Made by a program: the position numbers and the translations under genes
Assembly (NCBI RefSeq): GCF_003367235.1
Contig: NZ_QRGP01000002.1
Coordinates: 62,001-126,000 of the forward strand
Length of the DNA stretch: 64,000 nt
Source: Sphingorhabdus pulchriflava
GTDB taxonomy: Bacteria > Pseudomonadota > Alphaproteobacteria > Sphingomonadales > Sphingomonadaceae
Direction of reading: 5' to 3'
In this document: in pieces, positions 8,116 through 17,216 of the stretch
Position numbering within the stretch: the stretch's first letter is position 1
How the letters are laid out: each line of letters starts with the position of its first letter
The notes under the pieces: generated by a model
Database searches by the model: none
Told to the model about the DNA's origin: nothing
What the model saw: only the letters and a program-made list of their open reading frames with translations

Positions 8116-9054
8116 TCAGAATTGTTCGCCCGTAAGCCTTTGGCAAAGCATGTCGAGTTGATCGAGGCTGCGATATTCAAAGGTCACCGCCCCTGCCCCG
8201 CCAGGCCCTTTATGCGCGATGCGTACCTTCAGCCCCAGAAGATCGCCCAGATGCTGCTCGACCGCGCGGATATCTGCGTCGTTCGCCGGGCCATCGCGGC
8301 TGATGCGGGGCTTTGCGGCGCTGCCGTCCTGAACGCGGGATTTGCGGACAAGCGCTTCGATCTGGCGAACCGATAGGCCCTGTTTGACGACCAGCGCCGC
8401 GAGGCGGGCATTATCATCAACGCCAATAAGTGCACGGGCATGACCCATGGACAGCTTGCCCTCTATTACCAGTTCGCGCACGAGCGAGGGCAACTCCAGC
8501 AGCCGCATCATATTGGCGACATGGCTGCGCGATTTCTCAACGATCGCGGCCAACTCACTCTGGCTGTGCCCGAAATCTTCGCACAGCTTGCGATAAGCCT
8601 CGGCCTCTTCAATCGGATTGAGGTCCTGCCGCTGGATATTCTCGATCAGCGCGATCTCAAGCGTTTCCTCGTCGGAAAGATTGCGAATAATGGCTTTAAT
8701 TTGGTGGAGTTGGGCGCGTTGCGCCGCGCGCCAGCGCCGTTCACCAGCGACAATTTGATAGCTCCCGCCATGCGGGCGAACGAGGATGGGTTGAATCAGG
8801 CCGTGCCGCTTCAGGCTTTGCGCCAGTTCCTCAATCGACTCGTCAGTAAAATGCCTGCGCGGTTGCGAGGGGTTGGGGTGGATATCGGCCGTCGCAATCG
8901 ACGAAACGCCCTCGGCAGCAGCAAGCGTTACCTTCTGCTCGCCACCGCTCGCTACGCGACCCGCGCTTCGATCGAGCGAAACCTCACCAAGCAAGGCGTC
9001 GAGCCCACGGCCTAGACCCATTTTCTTGCGCACAGGTTTTTCGCCGTCACTCAT
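8116..9054 (-). CDS. parB: Chromosome partitioning protein ParB
   Basis: 312 residues. It is the CTP-dependent DNA clamp that loads at parS and organises the origin for segregation. A short basic N-terminus (KKMGLGRGLDALLG) is the ParA-stimulating segment; residues about 50-140 hold the nucleotide/ParB-N domain with GERRWRAAQ and ENIQRQDLNP; a helix-turn-helix follows (HSQSELAAIVEKSRSHVANMMRLLELP); the C-terminal 45 residues are the dimerisation domain. The start overlaps the parA stop by 4 nt. Three parS palindromes lie 1.4-3.4 kb upstream in rsmG and mnmG/mnmE. Confidence 0.96.
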   Translation of the reverse strand: MSDGEKPVRKKMGLGRGLDALLGEVSLDRSAGRVASGGEQKVTLAAAEGVSSIATADIHPNPSQPRRHFTDESIEELAQSLKRHGLIQPILVRPHGGSYQIVAGERRWRAAQRAQLHQIKAIIRNLSDEETLEIALIENIQRQDLNPIEEAEAYRKLCEDFGHSQSELAAIVEKSRSHVANMMRLLELPSLVRELVIEGKLSMGHARALIGVDDNARLAALVVKQGLSVRQIEALVRKSRVQDGSAAKPRISRDGPANDADIRAVEQHLGDLLGLKVRIAHKGPGGAGAVTFEYRSLDQLDMLCQRLTGEQF

Positions 9055-9830
9055 GCAGCCAACTCCTCAGCCGGCAGACGCGCCAACAGTTCGCGAGCCA
9101 GACTCATATAAGCTTCGGAACCAGTGCACCGATGATCATAGATCAAGGCGGGCAAACCATGGCTGGGCGCTTCGGACAAGCGCACATTGCGCGGAATGAC
9201 GGTTTCGAACACCAATCCACTCAGGCAACTGCGCACATCTTCGGCAACTTGCTCGGTCAGACGATTGCGCCGGTCATACATGGTCAACGCAACACCAAGA
9301 ATCGATAATGAGGAATTGAAACGCTGCTGGATACGTTCAACTGTTTGTAAAAGCTGACTTAAACCTTCCAGCGCAAAGAATTCGCATTGCAATGGAACAA
9401 GGATGGAATCGGCTGCAACCAGTGCATTGATGGTCAACATCCCCAGCGACGGCGGGCAGTCAATCAGGCAGACATCCCAGCGCGCCTCTTCAAGTGCCAG
9501 CGCCTTTTGCAGTTTGTGCGCGCGATCGGTATGTTCTACCAGCTCGACCTCTGCCCCCGAAAGGTCAACTGTAGCGGGCAGAATATCGAGGCCGGGTATC
9601 ATGGTCGATGACACTGCCTCGTCCAGCGTCGCATCGCCCATCATCACATCATAGCTGCTATATTGACGGTCTGCGGTCTTCACGCCCAATCCGGTCGAGG
9701 CATTGCCCTGTGGATCGAGATCGATCAACAAGCAGCGACGCCCACATGCAGCCAGCGCGGTTGCAAGGTTGATCGCCGTCGTCGTTTTCCCGACTCCACC
9801 CTTCTGATTTGCAATGGCGATACGGATCAT
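9051..9830 (-). CDS. parA: Chromosome partitioning ATPase ParA
   Basis: 259 residues. The deviant Walker A motif KGGVGKTTTAINLATAL begins at residue 10, DLDPQGNASTGLG and DVCLIDCPPSLG (Walker B region) follow, and the family continues to the end. ParA-ATP coats the nucleoid and pulls ParB-bound origins apart. It overlaps both rsmG upstream (4 nt) and parB downstream (4 nt), so rsmG-parA-parB form one translationally coupled unit as in many alphaproteobacteria. Confidence 0.96.
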   Translation of the reverse strand: MIRIAIANQKGGVGKTTTAINLATALAACGRRCLLIDLDPQGNASTGLGVKTADRQYSSYDVMMGDATLDEAVSSTMIPGLDILPATVDLSGAEVELVEHTDRAHKLQKALALEEARWDVCLIDCPPSLGMLTINALVAADSILVPLQCEFFALEGLSQLLQTVERIQQRFNSSLSILGVALTMYDRRNRLTEQVAEDVRSCLSGLVFETVIPRNVRLSEAPSHGLPALIYDHRCTGSEAYMSLARELLARLPAEELAA

Positions 9831-10486
9831 CTTTTCTGCCGTCCTTTTGCCAGCCCCGTTTTGGCACTGGTTCCGCGCACTGAACCTACCAATATCCCCG
9901 CATCAGGGTCGGTCACGCTGGGTTGAACCGAAAAATCCAAATCCCACGCCTTGCTGGCTTCCTCAAGCTCATTAACCGCATTTCGTCCCTTTGGCAGCAA
10001 CCACATCGTCTTATCTGTGGAAAATCGTTCTGCGAGCGAAAGCAACTTCGGTAAAGGTGCGAAGGCGCGGGCACTAATGACATCATATTGGACGGTTTCC
10101 ACGCGTTCGACCGGCATTCCTGCGACTGAGGCCCGTCCTTCTATCCCGACCTGTCGGATGGCCCGATCTAAATAGTCGATTCGCTTTGCGCGCGATTCCA
10201 CCAGCGTCACTTGCCAATCGCTCAGCAAGGCAATCACAATTCCCGGGAAGCCCGCGCCAGAGCCAAGATCGATCCAGTTGCCCGAGCGGACAGGTGCCGA
10301 GAGTAACAATTGGGCGCTATCAACAATGTGTCGTGCCCAAATATACTCTAAGGTCGACGCAGAGATCAAATTCTGCTGGCTGGCCTCGGCTTTCAAGAAT
10401 GTGACGAACGCGTCGAGGCGGCCCCATGTTTCACGTGAAACATTAAACTGTTCAGCAAGCCAGGCTTTGGCTTCATCTTCGGTCAT
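9827..10486 (-). CDS. rsmG: 16S rRNA (guanine-N7) methyltransferase RsmG
   Basis: 219 residues, standard for RsmG/GidB, which methylates 16S rRNA near G527 using S-adenosylmethionine. The SAM-binding loop is [10 protein letters not shown] (73-82), and residues 83-97 continue the methyltransferase Rossmann fold. Codons 15-20 (NVSRET) are written by a perfect parS palindrome (10427-10442). The gene overlaps mnmG upstream and parA downstream by 4 nt each. Confidence 0.95.
   Translation of the reverse strand: MTEDEAKAWLAEQFNVSRETWGRLDAFVTFLKAEASQQNLISASTLEYIWARHIVDSAQLLLSAPVRSGNWIDLGSGAGFPGIVIALLSDWQVTLVESRAKRIDYLDRAIRQVGIEGRASVAGMPVERVETVQYDVISARAFAPLPKLLSLAERFSTDKTMWLLPKGRNAVNELEEASKAWDLDFSVQPSVTDPDAGILVGSVRGTSAKTGLAKGRQKR
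10427..10442. other. parS centromere site 1 (inside rsmG)
   Basis: TGTTTCACGTGAAACA is a perfect 16-bp palindrome and an exact match to the parS form used in Caulobacter and relatives. It lies in the 5' part of rsmG, about 0.6 kb from parA and about 10 kb from the proposed origin. Confidence 0.95.
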
Positions 10487-12393
10487 GCAGCCTGCTTGTC
10501 GGCGCTTTGCGCGCGTTTGGCGTGAACAAGGATCGCCGCCAAGGCCGCAGGCGTGACGCCCCGGATTCGGCTGGCAGCAGCTAATGTGTCAGGCCGGGAA
10601 GCACTCAGGCGTTCGACCATTTCATTCGAAAGCCCGGCAATCGATTTGTAATCCAGAGTGGCAGGTATGCCGATGCGTTCATTCGCCGCCAGATCGCGCA
10701 ATTCCGCAGCTTGCCGGTCAACATAGGGTGCATAGCGCCCATCCTGTTCGACTTCGGCAATGATTTCAGCCGACCACATTTCCTCTATGTTATCGTCCAG
10801 AGATGTTCCACGTGGAACTTTGATCAAATCCTGCAGCCGCACCTCGGGGAATCGGAGCCAATCGATCATCGTCAACTTACCCGAATCACGCTTTACATGG
10901 ATGCCAGCTGCAATCAGTTGATCCGCCGACGCGCTCTGCTGCAAATATCCGTCCAACCGCGCCTTTTCCGAAGCATAGCTGTCATAGTGCCGCCTGCGGG
11001 CATCACCGATCACGCCGCACTCGATGCCGATCGGCGTGAGCCGCGTAGCTGCGTTGTCTGCACGCAGACGCAGGCGATATTCAGCCCGCGCGGTTAGCAT
11101 GCGATATGGTTCGGTCACGCCATGCAAGACGAGATCATCTACCATCACCGCAATATAGCTGTTCGACCTGTCGATTGCTGGAAAATCCCGATCCAATATC
11201 CAGCTCGCGGCACCCATTCCAGCTACCAGCCCCTGCGCAGCCGCCTCTTCATATCCCGTCGTACCATTGATTTGTCCCGCGCAGTACAGCCCTTCAAATC
11301 CTTGAATTTTTAACGAACGGTCTAGCGCACGCGGATCGATATAGTCATATTCGACAGCATAGCCGGGTACCGCCATCTCAACATGTTCCAGCCCCTTCAT
11401 CGAACGCACCATAGCCATTTGCACATCAGTCGGAAGCGATGTCGAAATCCCGTTGGGATAGATCAGATGGCTGTCCAGACCTTCAGGCTCTAGGAATACC
11501 TGGTGGCCGTCACGGTCACCAAAGCGGAAGATCTTGTCCTCGATCGATGGGCAGTAGCGTGGACCCTGTCCCTGAATCGCGCCCCCAAAAAGCGGCGACC
11601 GGTCGAGGCCACCTCGAATAATTTCGTGGGTTTGGCCGTTGGTGCGCGTGATCGCGCAAAAAAGCTGGGGAACATGGCGCCTGACTGTCATCGACGACAT
11701 CGTCCAGTCAGCACCATCGGAAGGCTGTTCCTCTAGCGCCGCCCAATCAATAGTCCGACCATCTAGCCGCGGCGGCGTCCCGGTCTTCAGCCTGGCCATT
11801 GGCAAACCGGCGCCGCGTATTTGCTCTGCCAGTTTCAACGCCGACGCTTCGCCAATGCGACCACCAGTCAGCCGCTCCTCGCCGCGGAACAGGGTTCCGC
11901 CCAGAAAAGTTCCCGTGCACAAAATCACGGCGCGCGTGCCGAGAATCGTACCATCCGCCAGCTCGAGACCTGAAATGCGCCGGTCATTCTCCGCTCGAAA
12001 GCAGAGTGCGGCTGCCTCGCCTTCGATGATCGACAAATTTTCAGTATCAGCCACTTGTCTGTGAATCGATGCTTTGAACAGTTTCCGGTCGGCCTGCACT
12101 CGCGGGCCCTGAACAGCCGCACCCTTTGATGCGTTGAGCATCCGATAATGGATCGCCGCATCGTCGGCAGCGCGCGCTATCAGTCCATCAAAGGCATCAA
12201 CCTCACGAACAAGATGGCCCTTGCCCAGCCCGCCGATCGCCGGGTTGCACGACATCGCACCTATGGTTTCTGCAGAAAAACTGACCAGCCCGACCCGCAC
12301 ACCCATGCGCGCAGCGGCAGCAGCTGCCTCTACGCCTGCATGACCTCCGCCCACCACAAGAACGTCAAAGTCTCTATCCGACCGAATTGTCAT
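10483..12393 (-). CDS. mnmG: tRNA uridine-5-carboxymethylaminomethyl modification enzyme MnmG
   Basis: 636 residues from the ATG at 12393, which gives the usual MnmG start. A longer upstream frame would run through the parS site and into the end of mnmE. The FAD-binding [10 protein letters not shown] is at 15-24, with later family blocks [18 protein letters not shown] and the [13 protein letters not shown] segment. With MnmE it installs the aminomethyl group on the wobble uridine of certain tRNAs. Codons near 525-530 (KVPRGT) carry a parS-like palindrome. The order mnmE-mnmG-rsmG-parA-parB is a conserved origin-proximal cluster. Confidence 0.95.
   Translation of the reverse strand: MTIRSDRDFDVLVVGGGHAGVEAAAAAARMGVRVGLVSFSAETIGAMSCNPAIGGLGKGHLVREVDAFDGLIARAADDAAIHYRMLNASKGAAVQGPRVQADRKLFKASIHRQVADTENLSIIEGEAAALCFRAENDRRISGLELADGTILGTRAVILCTGTFLGGTLFRGEERLTGGRIGEASALKLAEQIRGAGLPMARLKTGTPPRLDGRTIDWAALEEQPSDGADWTMSSMTVRRHVPQLFCAITRTNGQTHEIIRGGLDRSPLFGGAIQGQGPRYCPSIEDKIFRFGDRDGHQVFLEPEGLDSHLIYPNGISTSLPTDVQMAMVRSMKGLEHVEMAVPGYAVEYDYIDPRALDRSLKIQGFEGLYCAGQINGTTGYEEAAAQGLVAGMGAASWILDRDFPAIDRSNSYIAVMVDDLVLHGVTEPYRMLTARAEYRLRLRADNAATRLTPIGIECGVIGDARRRHYDSYASEKARLDGYLQQSASADQLIAAGIHVKRDSGKLTMIDWLRFPEVRLQDLIKVPRGTSLDDNIEEMWSAEIIAEVEQDGRYAPYVDRQAAELRDLAANERIGIPATLDYKSIAGLSNEMVERLSASRPDTLAAASRIRGVTPAALAAILVHAKRAQSADKQAA
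10804..10819. other. parS-like site 2 (inside mnmG)
   Basis: TGTTCCACGTGGAACT contains the perfect 14-bp palindrome GTTCCACGTGGAAC. It differs from the best parS consensus in the right half (GGAAC instead of GAAAC) and at the last base. Since two consensus sites flank it within 2 kb, it is probably a third, perhaps weaker, ParB site. Confidence 0.75.
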
Positions 12394-12440
12394 GGCCCGC
12401 GCATAGCCGAAGAGGGTACCAGGGTCAAAGGCGCTCGAAA

Positions 12441-12456
12441 TGTTCCACGTGAAACA
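12441..12456. other. parS centromere site 3 (mnmE-mnmG gap)
   Basis: TGTTCCACGTGAAACA is identical to the classical Bacillus subtilis parS consensus. It lies in the 67-bp gap between the mnmE stop and the mnmG start, about 8 kb from the proposed origin. Confidence 0.95.
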
Positions 12457-12460
12457 AGTG

Positions 12461-13756
12461 TCATTTACCGATACAGAAGCGGCCGAACAGTGCATCCAGC
12501 ATATCTTCGGTGCTGGCACGTCCGGTCAACGCGTCTAGTGCCAGCCTGGCCTGACGCAACTCTTCCGCCATGATGAGTGGATCTTTGGCGTGCGCAGCGT
12601 GCCGCAGAAATAGGGCTGTATCACTGAGCAGCTTTCGTTGCCGCTGGTTGAGCGCGAAACTGTCTGGCGGTGGTAACAACTCGCGCCCTGCTTCAACAAG
12701 TAGATCGATCAGTTCGGACACGCCTGCGCCGGTTTTCGCAGACAACCGAAGAGCCCCTGCCGACTTCGCATTATGATCTCCCACATCAATCTTTGCTTCA
12801 ATCTCGATCAGTCGTGGATGATTGGGGCCCTCCCCATCGTCGCCCAACCACAGAACCATGTCGGCGTCGGCAATGGCCCCTTCAGCGCGTTCAATCCCGA
12901 TCAACTCGATTGCATCGCCGCTCTGATCCCTCAGCCCCGCCGTGTCTGTCAAAAGAAAGGGAATACCCCCAAATGCTACAGGAATCTCGATCAGATCCCG
13001 CGTCGTCCCTGCAATGTCAGAGACAATTGCAGCCTCACGCGCCACCAATGCGTTGAGCAAGGTCGACTTGCCACTATTGGGTGGCCCGGCCAGCACGACG
13101 CGCAAGCCATCACGCAACTTCTCCGCCGATGGGTGACTGAGTTGCCCCTTTATGGCGTCATGAAGTGCCAAGCATCCATTTGATATCTTTTGATAATCTT
13201 CTTCACCAACATCATCTTCATCGGAAAAATCGATCTCCGCTTCCAACTGGGCCGATAGACTGAGCAATTCATTGCGCCATCCTTCGCTGGCGCGGCTGAA
13301 TGCGCCGCCCGCCATTCTGGCGGCCGAGCGCCGCTGCCATTCAGTTTCGGCAGCCAACAGATCTGCGAGTCCTTCTGCTTCATTCAGATCGATCCGGCCG
13401 TTGGCAAAGGCCCGACGCGTAAACTCGCCAGCCTCCGCTCGTCGCAACCCCGCCATCGCAGCAAGTGTGGATTCGACACCGCGCACTACGGCCCGGCCCC
13501 CATGCAAATGCAGTTCGGCCAAATTCTCACCAGTCGCCGTCGCCGGACCAGGGAAAATGAGGATCAATGCCTGGTCGAGTAAACTGCCATCCTTCGGATC
13601 GGTCAATTTGCGAAGCGAAGCCTTGCGAGGCGGCGGGAGTGACCCTGTCAGCGCTTTGATAGCATCAAATGCTTTGGGCCCGCTGATACGCACCACCGCG
13701 ATGGCCGCAGGGGGTGCGCCGCTAGACAGCGCGAAAATCGTATCGGCGCTGTCCAT
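12461..13756 (-). CDS. mnmE: tRNA modification GTPase MnmE
   Basis: 431 residues. The N-terminal tetrahydrofolate-binding domain begins [20 protein letters not shown]; the G1 P-loop GPPNSGKS is at 224-231 within the central helical domain; and the chain ends in the catalytic FCIGK motif with the conserved cysteine (428). MnmE works as a GTP-driven dimer with MnmG in wobble uridine modification. It follows a small DUF6489 gene (9-bp gap) and is followed by mnmG with a parS site in between. Confidence 0.95.
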   Translation of the reverse strand: MDSADTIFALSSGAPPAAIAVVRISGPKAFDAIKALTGSLPPPRKASLRKLTDPKDGSLLDQALILIFPGPATATGENLAELHLHGGRAVVRGVESTLAAMAGLRRAEAGEFTRRAFANGRIDLNEAEGLADLLAAETEWQRRSAARMAGGAFSRASEGWRNELLSLSAQLEAEIDFSDEDDVGEEDYQKISNGCLALHDAIKGQLSHPSAEKLRDGLRVVLAGPPNSGKSTLLNALVAREAAIVSDIAGTTRDLIEIPVAFGGIPFLLTDTAGLRDQSGDAIELIGIERAEGAIADADMVLWLGDDGEGPNHPRLIEIEAKIDVGDHNAKSAGALRLSAKTGAGVSELIDLLVEAGRELLPPPDSFALNQRQRKLLSDTALFLRHAAHAKDPLIMAEELRQARLALDALTGRASTEDMLDALFGRFCIGK

Positions 13757-13765
13757 TTCAGTAGG

Positions 13766-14017
13766 CTATTTCTTGTCCTTGCCGCCCAGCCCGCCGCCAG
13801 CCAGTCCACCCATCAGGCTTTTGATAAAGTCCATGCTCTGATCGCCCATTGGCACCCAGTTACGGATCATACCTTGGACCATATCTGGCGTAAGGCCCTT
13901 GTCTGCCACATTTTTCAGCTTTTCAAGATAGACCTCATGGACTTCGGAAAGATCAGGCAGCCCCATTAGGCGCCGGACCTCTTCGGGTGTGGTATCGACT
14001 TCAATATTGAACTTCAT
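13766..14017 (-). CDS. DUF6489 family small protein
   Basis: 83 residues, beginning MKFNIEVDTTPEEVRRLMGLPDL and ending in a Gly/Lys-rich tail. I recognise it as the DUF6489 family, common in sphingomonads and related alphaproteobacteria and without a known function. The middle is helical and charged and there is no signal peptide, so it is probably cytoplasmic. A strong GGGGAGG Shine-Dalgarno sequence lies 5 nt before the start. It is separated from mnmE by 9 bp, so it may be the first gene of the mnmE-parB operon. Confidence 0.75.
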   Translation of the reverse strand: MKFNIEVDTTPEEVRRLMGLPDLSEVHEVYLEKLKNVADKGLTPDMVQGMIRNWVPMGDQSMDFIKSLMGGLAGGGLGGKDKK

Positions 14018-14111
14018 GGCAACCTCCCCATTTGCGGGCTAATTCCCCGATTGTCCGTTCCACTATAGTCGCATAAGCAAAAGGGGCAATTTTTTGATTT
14101 CAGGAGATGTG

Positions 14112-14825
14112 ATGATGGGCGAAATGACAAAGATCCGCGCGCTTGAAGAAGATGCCCTATTTGGTGCATATGTCGCCAAACCGGCGGGTGAAGCCAAGGC
14201 TGCCATCATCGTGATCCCTGAAATCTTTGGCGTGAACCCGGGCATCCGGCAGAAATGTGATAAATGGGCTGATGCCGGATACCTTGCGGTCGCCATTGAC
14301 ATATTCTGGCGCTTTGCGCCGGGCGTCGAACTTGATCCCGATGTCGAAGCCCAGCTACAGGAAGCCTTTGGCTATTTCGGTCAATATGAACCCAATGACG
14401 GGGTCAAGGATATCGAAGCCGCCATCCACGCTATCCGCCGGGGCGAGTTGGGCGCTCCAGCTGTCGGAAAAGTTGGTTGTGTCGGTTATTGTCTGGGTGG
14501 ACGTCTCGCGTACATGGCGGCAGCACGCACCGACATTTCAGCCTCAGTCGGCTATTATGGCGTCATGATCGACGCTATGCTCAATGAAAGCCATGCGATT
14601 GCCAATCCGTTGATGCTGCATATCCCGACCGCCGACCATTTCGTCGGTCCCGAGGCGCAAGCCGCAATCCATGCAGGTCTGGATGGCCACCCCAAAGTCA
14701 TCTTGCACGACTATGTAGGTCTGGATCATGGCTTCGCCGCAGAAATGGGGAATCGCCGCGACGAAGCTGGTGCAAATCTGGCTGATTCACGCACAGTCGC
14801 ATTTTTCACCGACCATCTGGGCTAG
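14112..14825 (+). CDS. Dienelactone hydrolase family protein
   Basis: 237 residues from the ATG at 14112, preceded by AGGAG (14102-14106); the ATG at 14115 is equally possible. It is an alpha/beta hydrolase with the dienelactone hydrolase pattern: IPEIFGVNPGIR, the nucleophile cysteine C127 in GYCLGG, Asp175 in TADHF and His206 in LDHGFA. True carboxymethylenebutenolidases open dienelactone in chlorocatechol breakdown, but chromosomal members often have other ester substrates, and no catabolic genes surround it. It is the only rightward gene between the window start and the proposed origin. Confidence 0.85.
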   Translation: MMGEMTKIRALEEDALFGAYVAKPAGEAKAAIIVIPEIFGVNPGIRQKCDKWADAGYLAVAIDIFWRFAPGVELDPDVEAQLQEAFGYFGQYEPNDGVKDIEAAIHAIRRGELGAPAVGKVGCVGYCLGGRLAYMAAARTDISASVGYYGVMIDAMLNESHAIANPLMLHIPTADHFVGPEAQAAIHAGLDGHPKVILHDYVGLDHGFAAEMGNRRDEAGANLADSRTVAFFTDHLG

Positions 14826-14834
14826 TGCGCCAGC

Positions 14835-15536
14835 TTACATATAGGTCTGGAACAGATCCTGATATTCGGGTTTCAGCTTGTCGGTGATGTAGCTTGGTGC
14901 GGCAATGTCGAACTCATACTCACCTTCGACATAAGGGCCGGCCGAATAAGGGGGTAAGGCAAAGGCTATCCGTAAATAGCCGTTGGCTCCCAGATTGGTC
15001 GGATAAGCGATGCCATGCTCGAATGGGTCAACGCATTCTCCGAACAAATCGTCCTTAGGCGTCGGTTCGCCGCGCATACCAAGCCGTTCTGCATCCAGCA
15101 TCGCGCAATAGGCCGGCATGATCAGCTTTTTCGCTTCGTCCTTGTCGGCAAACAGATCGAGGAAAGACACTTCCGCTTGCTTTGCCTTATCCCACAAGAT
15201 CGCATCACTCCAGAACATGCCATGCGCGCCGCCGGAATAGACATAGTTAGACGAAACCAGCACAATCAGCCGGTTGGTTTGTGATTTGATTTTCCAGTCG
15301 GCCTGCGAATCGAGATTGTTAGCGGCTTGCTCACCCTTCAGTGCATCAACATCTTCCTGAAACTGCGCTTTGCGTTCAGATTTTCGTGTTTCGAGCAGAT
15401 TCACGAGCTTGGGGTGGGCCGACAATTCGGTGGGATAGTTATAAGCGAAACCACCGTCTTCGGGCGCCAATGCGCTGGCGGGATTTGAAACCACCAGTAT
15501 TATTGCGGCGAAAAATGAAGTAACGGAAACACGCAT
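14835..15536 (-). CDS. Exported DUF3298/DUF4163-type protein
   Basis: 233 residues with a signal peptide (cleavage near ASALA-PE). The body has the RsiV-like fold marks: a long helical region (LLETRKSERKAQFQ), LIVLVSSNYVYSGGAHG, SFLDLFADKDEAKK, and a C-terminal FALPPYSAGPYVEGEYEFDI. This module occurs in secreted proteins and in some anti-sigma factors; the function here is unknown. It converges on the dienelactone hydrolase gene with a 9-bp gap and no clear terminator between them. Confidence 0.75.
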   Translation of the reverse strand: MRVSVTSFFAAIILVVSNPASALAPEDGGFAYNYPTELSAHPKLVNLLETRKSERKAQFQEDVDALKGEQAANNLDSQADWKIKSQTNRLIVLVSSNYVYSGGAHGMFWSDAILWDKAKQAEVSFLDLFADKDEAKKLIMPAYCAMLDAERLGMRGEPTPKDDLFGECVDPFEHGIAYPTNLGANGYLRIAFALPPYSAGPYVEGEYEFDIAAPSYITDKLKPEYQDLFQTYM

Positions 15537-15568
15537 GTGACAAGCCCCCTTGCTTTGATTTCAGAGGG

Positions 15569-16162
15569 TTATGCGCGTCCCAACCTGAACAGCAGATTAC
15601 GCTTCACACCTTCCCATTCGTTGGCGAGGATGGAGTAAAGCACCGAATCACGAACACGCCCGTCGAGGATCATGTGGTTGCGGATCAAGCCGTCGCGCTT
15701 CGCCCCCAGTCGTTCAATCGCCCGCTGAGACGCGAAATTGAAATGGTCGGTGCGAAACTGCACGCAAACACAATCCATCGCTTCAAAAGCGTGCGTCAAG
15801 AGCAATAGCTTGGCTTCGCTGTTTATTGACGTACGCTGCGCCCGACTGGCGTAAAAGGTGGTGCCTATTTCAAGTCGGCGATGCGGCGCATTCATCCGCA
15901 TATAGCGAGTGGAGCCTACGATCTTACCCGACGCCTTATCAATCACCGCAAAGGGCATGCTCCGTCCCCAGCCCTGATCACGTTCGGCGTTGTCGAGATA
16001 GGCTTCAATCGAGTCTGGACCAGGGACAATTGTGTAGAACAACTCCCACAGCTTGCCATCACTCGCCGCTTCAACAATTGCGGGCCCGTCAGCACGGATC
16101 ATCGGACGCAGTATGACATGGCTGCCCTCCAGCACCGGTTGTTCGGTCCAGGGATTAACCAT
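15569..16162 (-). CDS. GNAT family N-acetyltransferase (RimJ/RimL-like)
   Basis: 197 residues from the ATG at 16162 (MVNPWTEQPVLEG); an upstream in-frame start would overlap the terC-like gene. It resembles the RimJ/RimL group: VILRPMIRADGP, IVGSTRYMRMN, RRLEIGTTFY, and FRTDHFNFASQRAIERLGAKRDG near the C-terminus, which contains the acetyl-CoA contact region. The group transfers acetyl from acetyl-CoA to amino termini or small amines; the substrate cannot be told. It follows the TerC-family gene closely on the same strand. Confidence 0.82.
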   Translation of the reverse strand: MVNPWTEQPVLEGSHVILRPMIRADGPAIVEAASDGKLWELFYTIVPGPDSIEAYLDNAERDQGWGRSMPFAVIDKASGKIVGSTRYMRMNAPHRRLEIGTTFYASRAQRTSINSEAKLLLLTHAFEAMDCVCVQFRTDHFNFASQRAIERLGAKRDGLIRNHMILDGRVRDSVLYSILANEWEGVKRNLLFRLGRA

Positions 16163-16172
16163 GACAGGTATC

Positions 16173-16916
16173 TTAGCCGCCAATAAATGGGGCGACAAAC
16201 TTGCCTAGTCCCAATTGCGGATCTACCCAGCCATCATAGATCATCTTGATTGCGACATAGACGATAACCGCAAGACCAATCCACGCGATCCAGCGATAGC
16301 GTTCAATATATTTGGCGATGATATTGGCAGCAATCCCCATCAAGGCGACCGCGAAGACGAGGCCGACGATCATGATGCCCGGATGATCCTTTGCCGCACC
16401 CGCAACCGCAAGCACATTGTCGAGACTCATCGACACGTCTGCTATGGCTACAGCCCATGCGGCACCGACAAAGCTTTTGGCCGGCTTGATACCCGAATCC
16501 TCGTCACCCGCTATTTCGGGAGAACCGGGGGAGTCGGTGCCATGATCGGCACCAATATCGCGATACATGCGCCAAGCCACCCAGAGCAGCAACACGCCGC
16601 CCGCAAAGATCAGCCCGACGATTCCCAGCAGCCATGTGACCATCAGGGCAAAGGCAACGCGCAGAACCAATGCCGCAATCACACCGATGGCGATCACTTT
16701 CTTGCGCTGGTCCGCGGGCAAGCCGGCGGCAAGTGCACCGACGACGATGGCATTGTCCCCCGCAAGCACGATGTCGATCATCAACACCTGCAGGAATGCG
16801 GTCAATGCCGAGGGCGAACCTATGTTCGAAAAGTCCTTGACGATCGCCGCCCATATTTCGGCAGGTCCACCCAGCGAAGGGACAGCAGCGGCGCTGGCAA
16901 AAAACAATTCAATCAC
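16173..16916 (-). CDS. TerC/YjbE-family integral membrane protein
   Basis: 247 residues with about seven hydrophobic segments. It has the TerC family marks VLMIDIVLAGDNAIVVG near residue 45 and VAIADVSMSLDNVLAVAG in the second half, each with acidic residues inside a membrane helix. Members are implicated in metal (manganese) export or in metalating exported proteins. A hydrophilic loop of about 40 residues follows the third or fourth helix. The start is GTG and overlaps the ABM-domain gene stop by 4 nt. The specific ion is unknown. Confidence 0.85.
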   Translation of the reverse strand: MIELFFASAAAVPSLGGPAEIWAAIVKDFSNIGSPSALTAFLQVLMIDIVLAGDNAIVVGALAAGLPADQRKKVIAIGVIAALVLRVAFALMVTWLLGIVGLIFAGGVLLLWVAWRMYRDIGADHGTDSPGSPEIAGDEDSGIKPAKSFVGAAWAVAIADVSMSLDNVLAVAGAAKDHPGIMIVGLVFAVALMGIAANIIAKYIERYRWIAWIGLAVIVYVAIKMIYDGWVDPQLGLGKFVAPFIGG

Positions 16917-17203
16917 AACGGATCCTCAAAATAGTCGACGCTTGGCATAGGGTCATAGAAGCAATGGAGCAAGGCCCGCCATTGCTGATAACGGTCAGAT
17001 TTGCGGAAGCCGTCGCGATGGTCGGCAATCGAATCCCAGCGTACCAGAAGCAGGTACAGCCCGGGCTTTTCAGTCGCAGGCCTGACCTCAATTCCGTGAA
17101 AGCCCGGAGAAGCGGCTATCAGCGGCCTGGCCTCCGCCATCGCCGCTTCAAACGCCGCTTCCTCTCCCAGCCGGACCTGCAACAACGCATGTTCAATTAC
17201 CAT
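16913..17203 (-). CDS. Antibiotic biosynthesis monooxygenase (ABM) domain protein
   Basis: 96 residues, the size of a single ferredoxin-like ABM domain. The pattern is VIEHALLQVRLGEEAAFEAAM, a middle ASPGFHGIEVRP and LLLVRWDSIADHRDGFR, ending in a FYDPMPSVDYFEDP tail common in this group. ABM proteins act as small dimeric oxygenases or quinone-modifying enzymes; the substrate is unknown. It lies 13 bp after rho and overlaps the TerC-like gene by 4 nt. Confidence 0.8.
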   Translation of the reverse strand: MVIEHALLQVRLGEEAAFEAAMAEARPLIAASPGFHGIEVRPATEKPGLYLLLVRWDSIADHRDGFRKSDRYQQWRALLHCFYDPMPSVDYFEDPL

Positions 17204-17216
17204 GCGCAGTCCAGTC

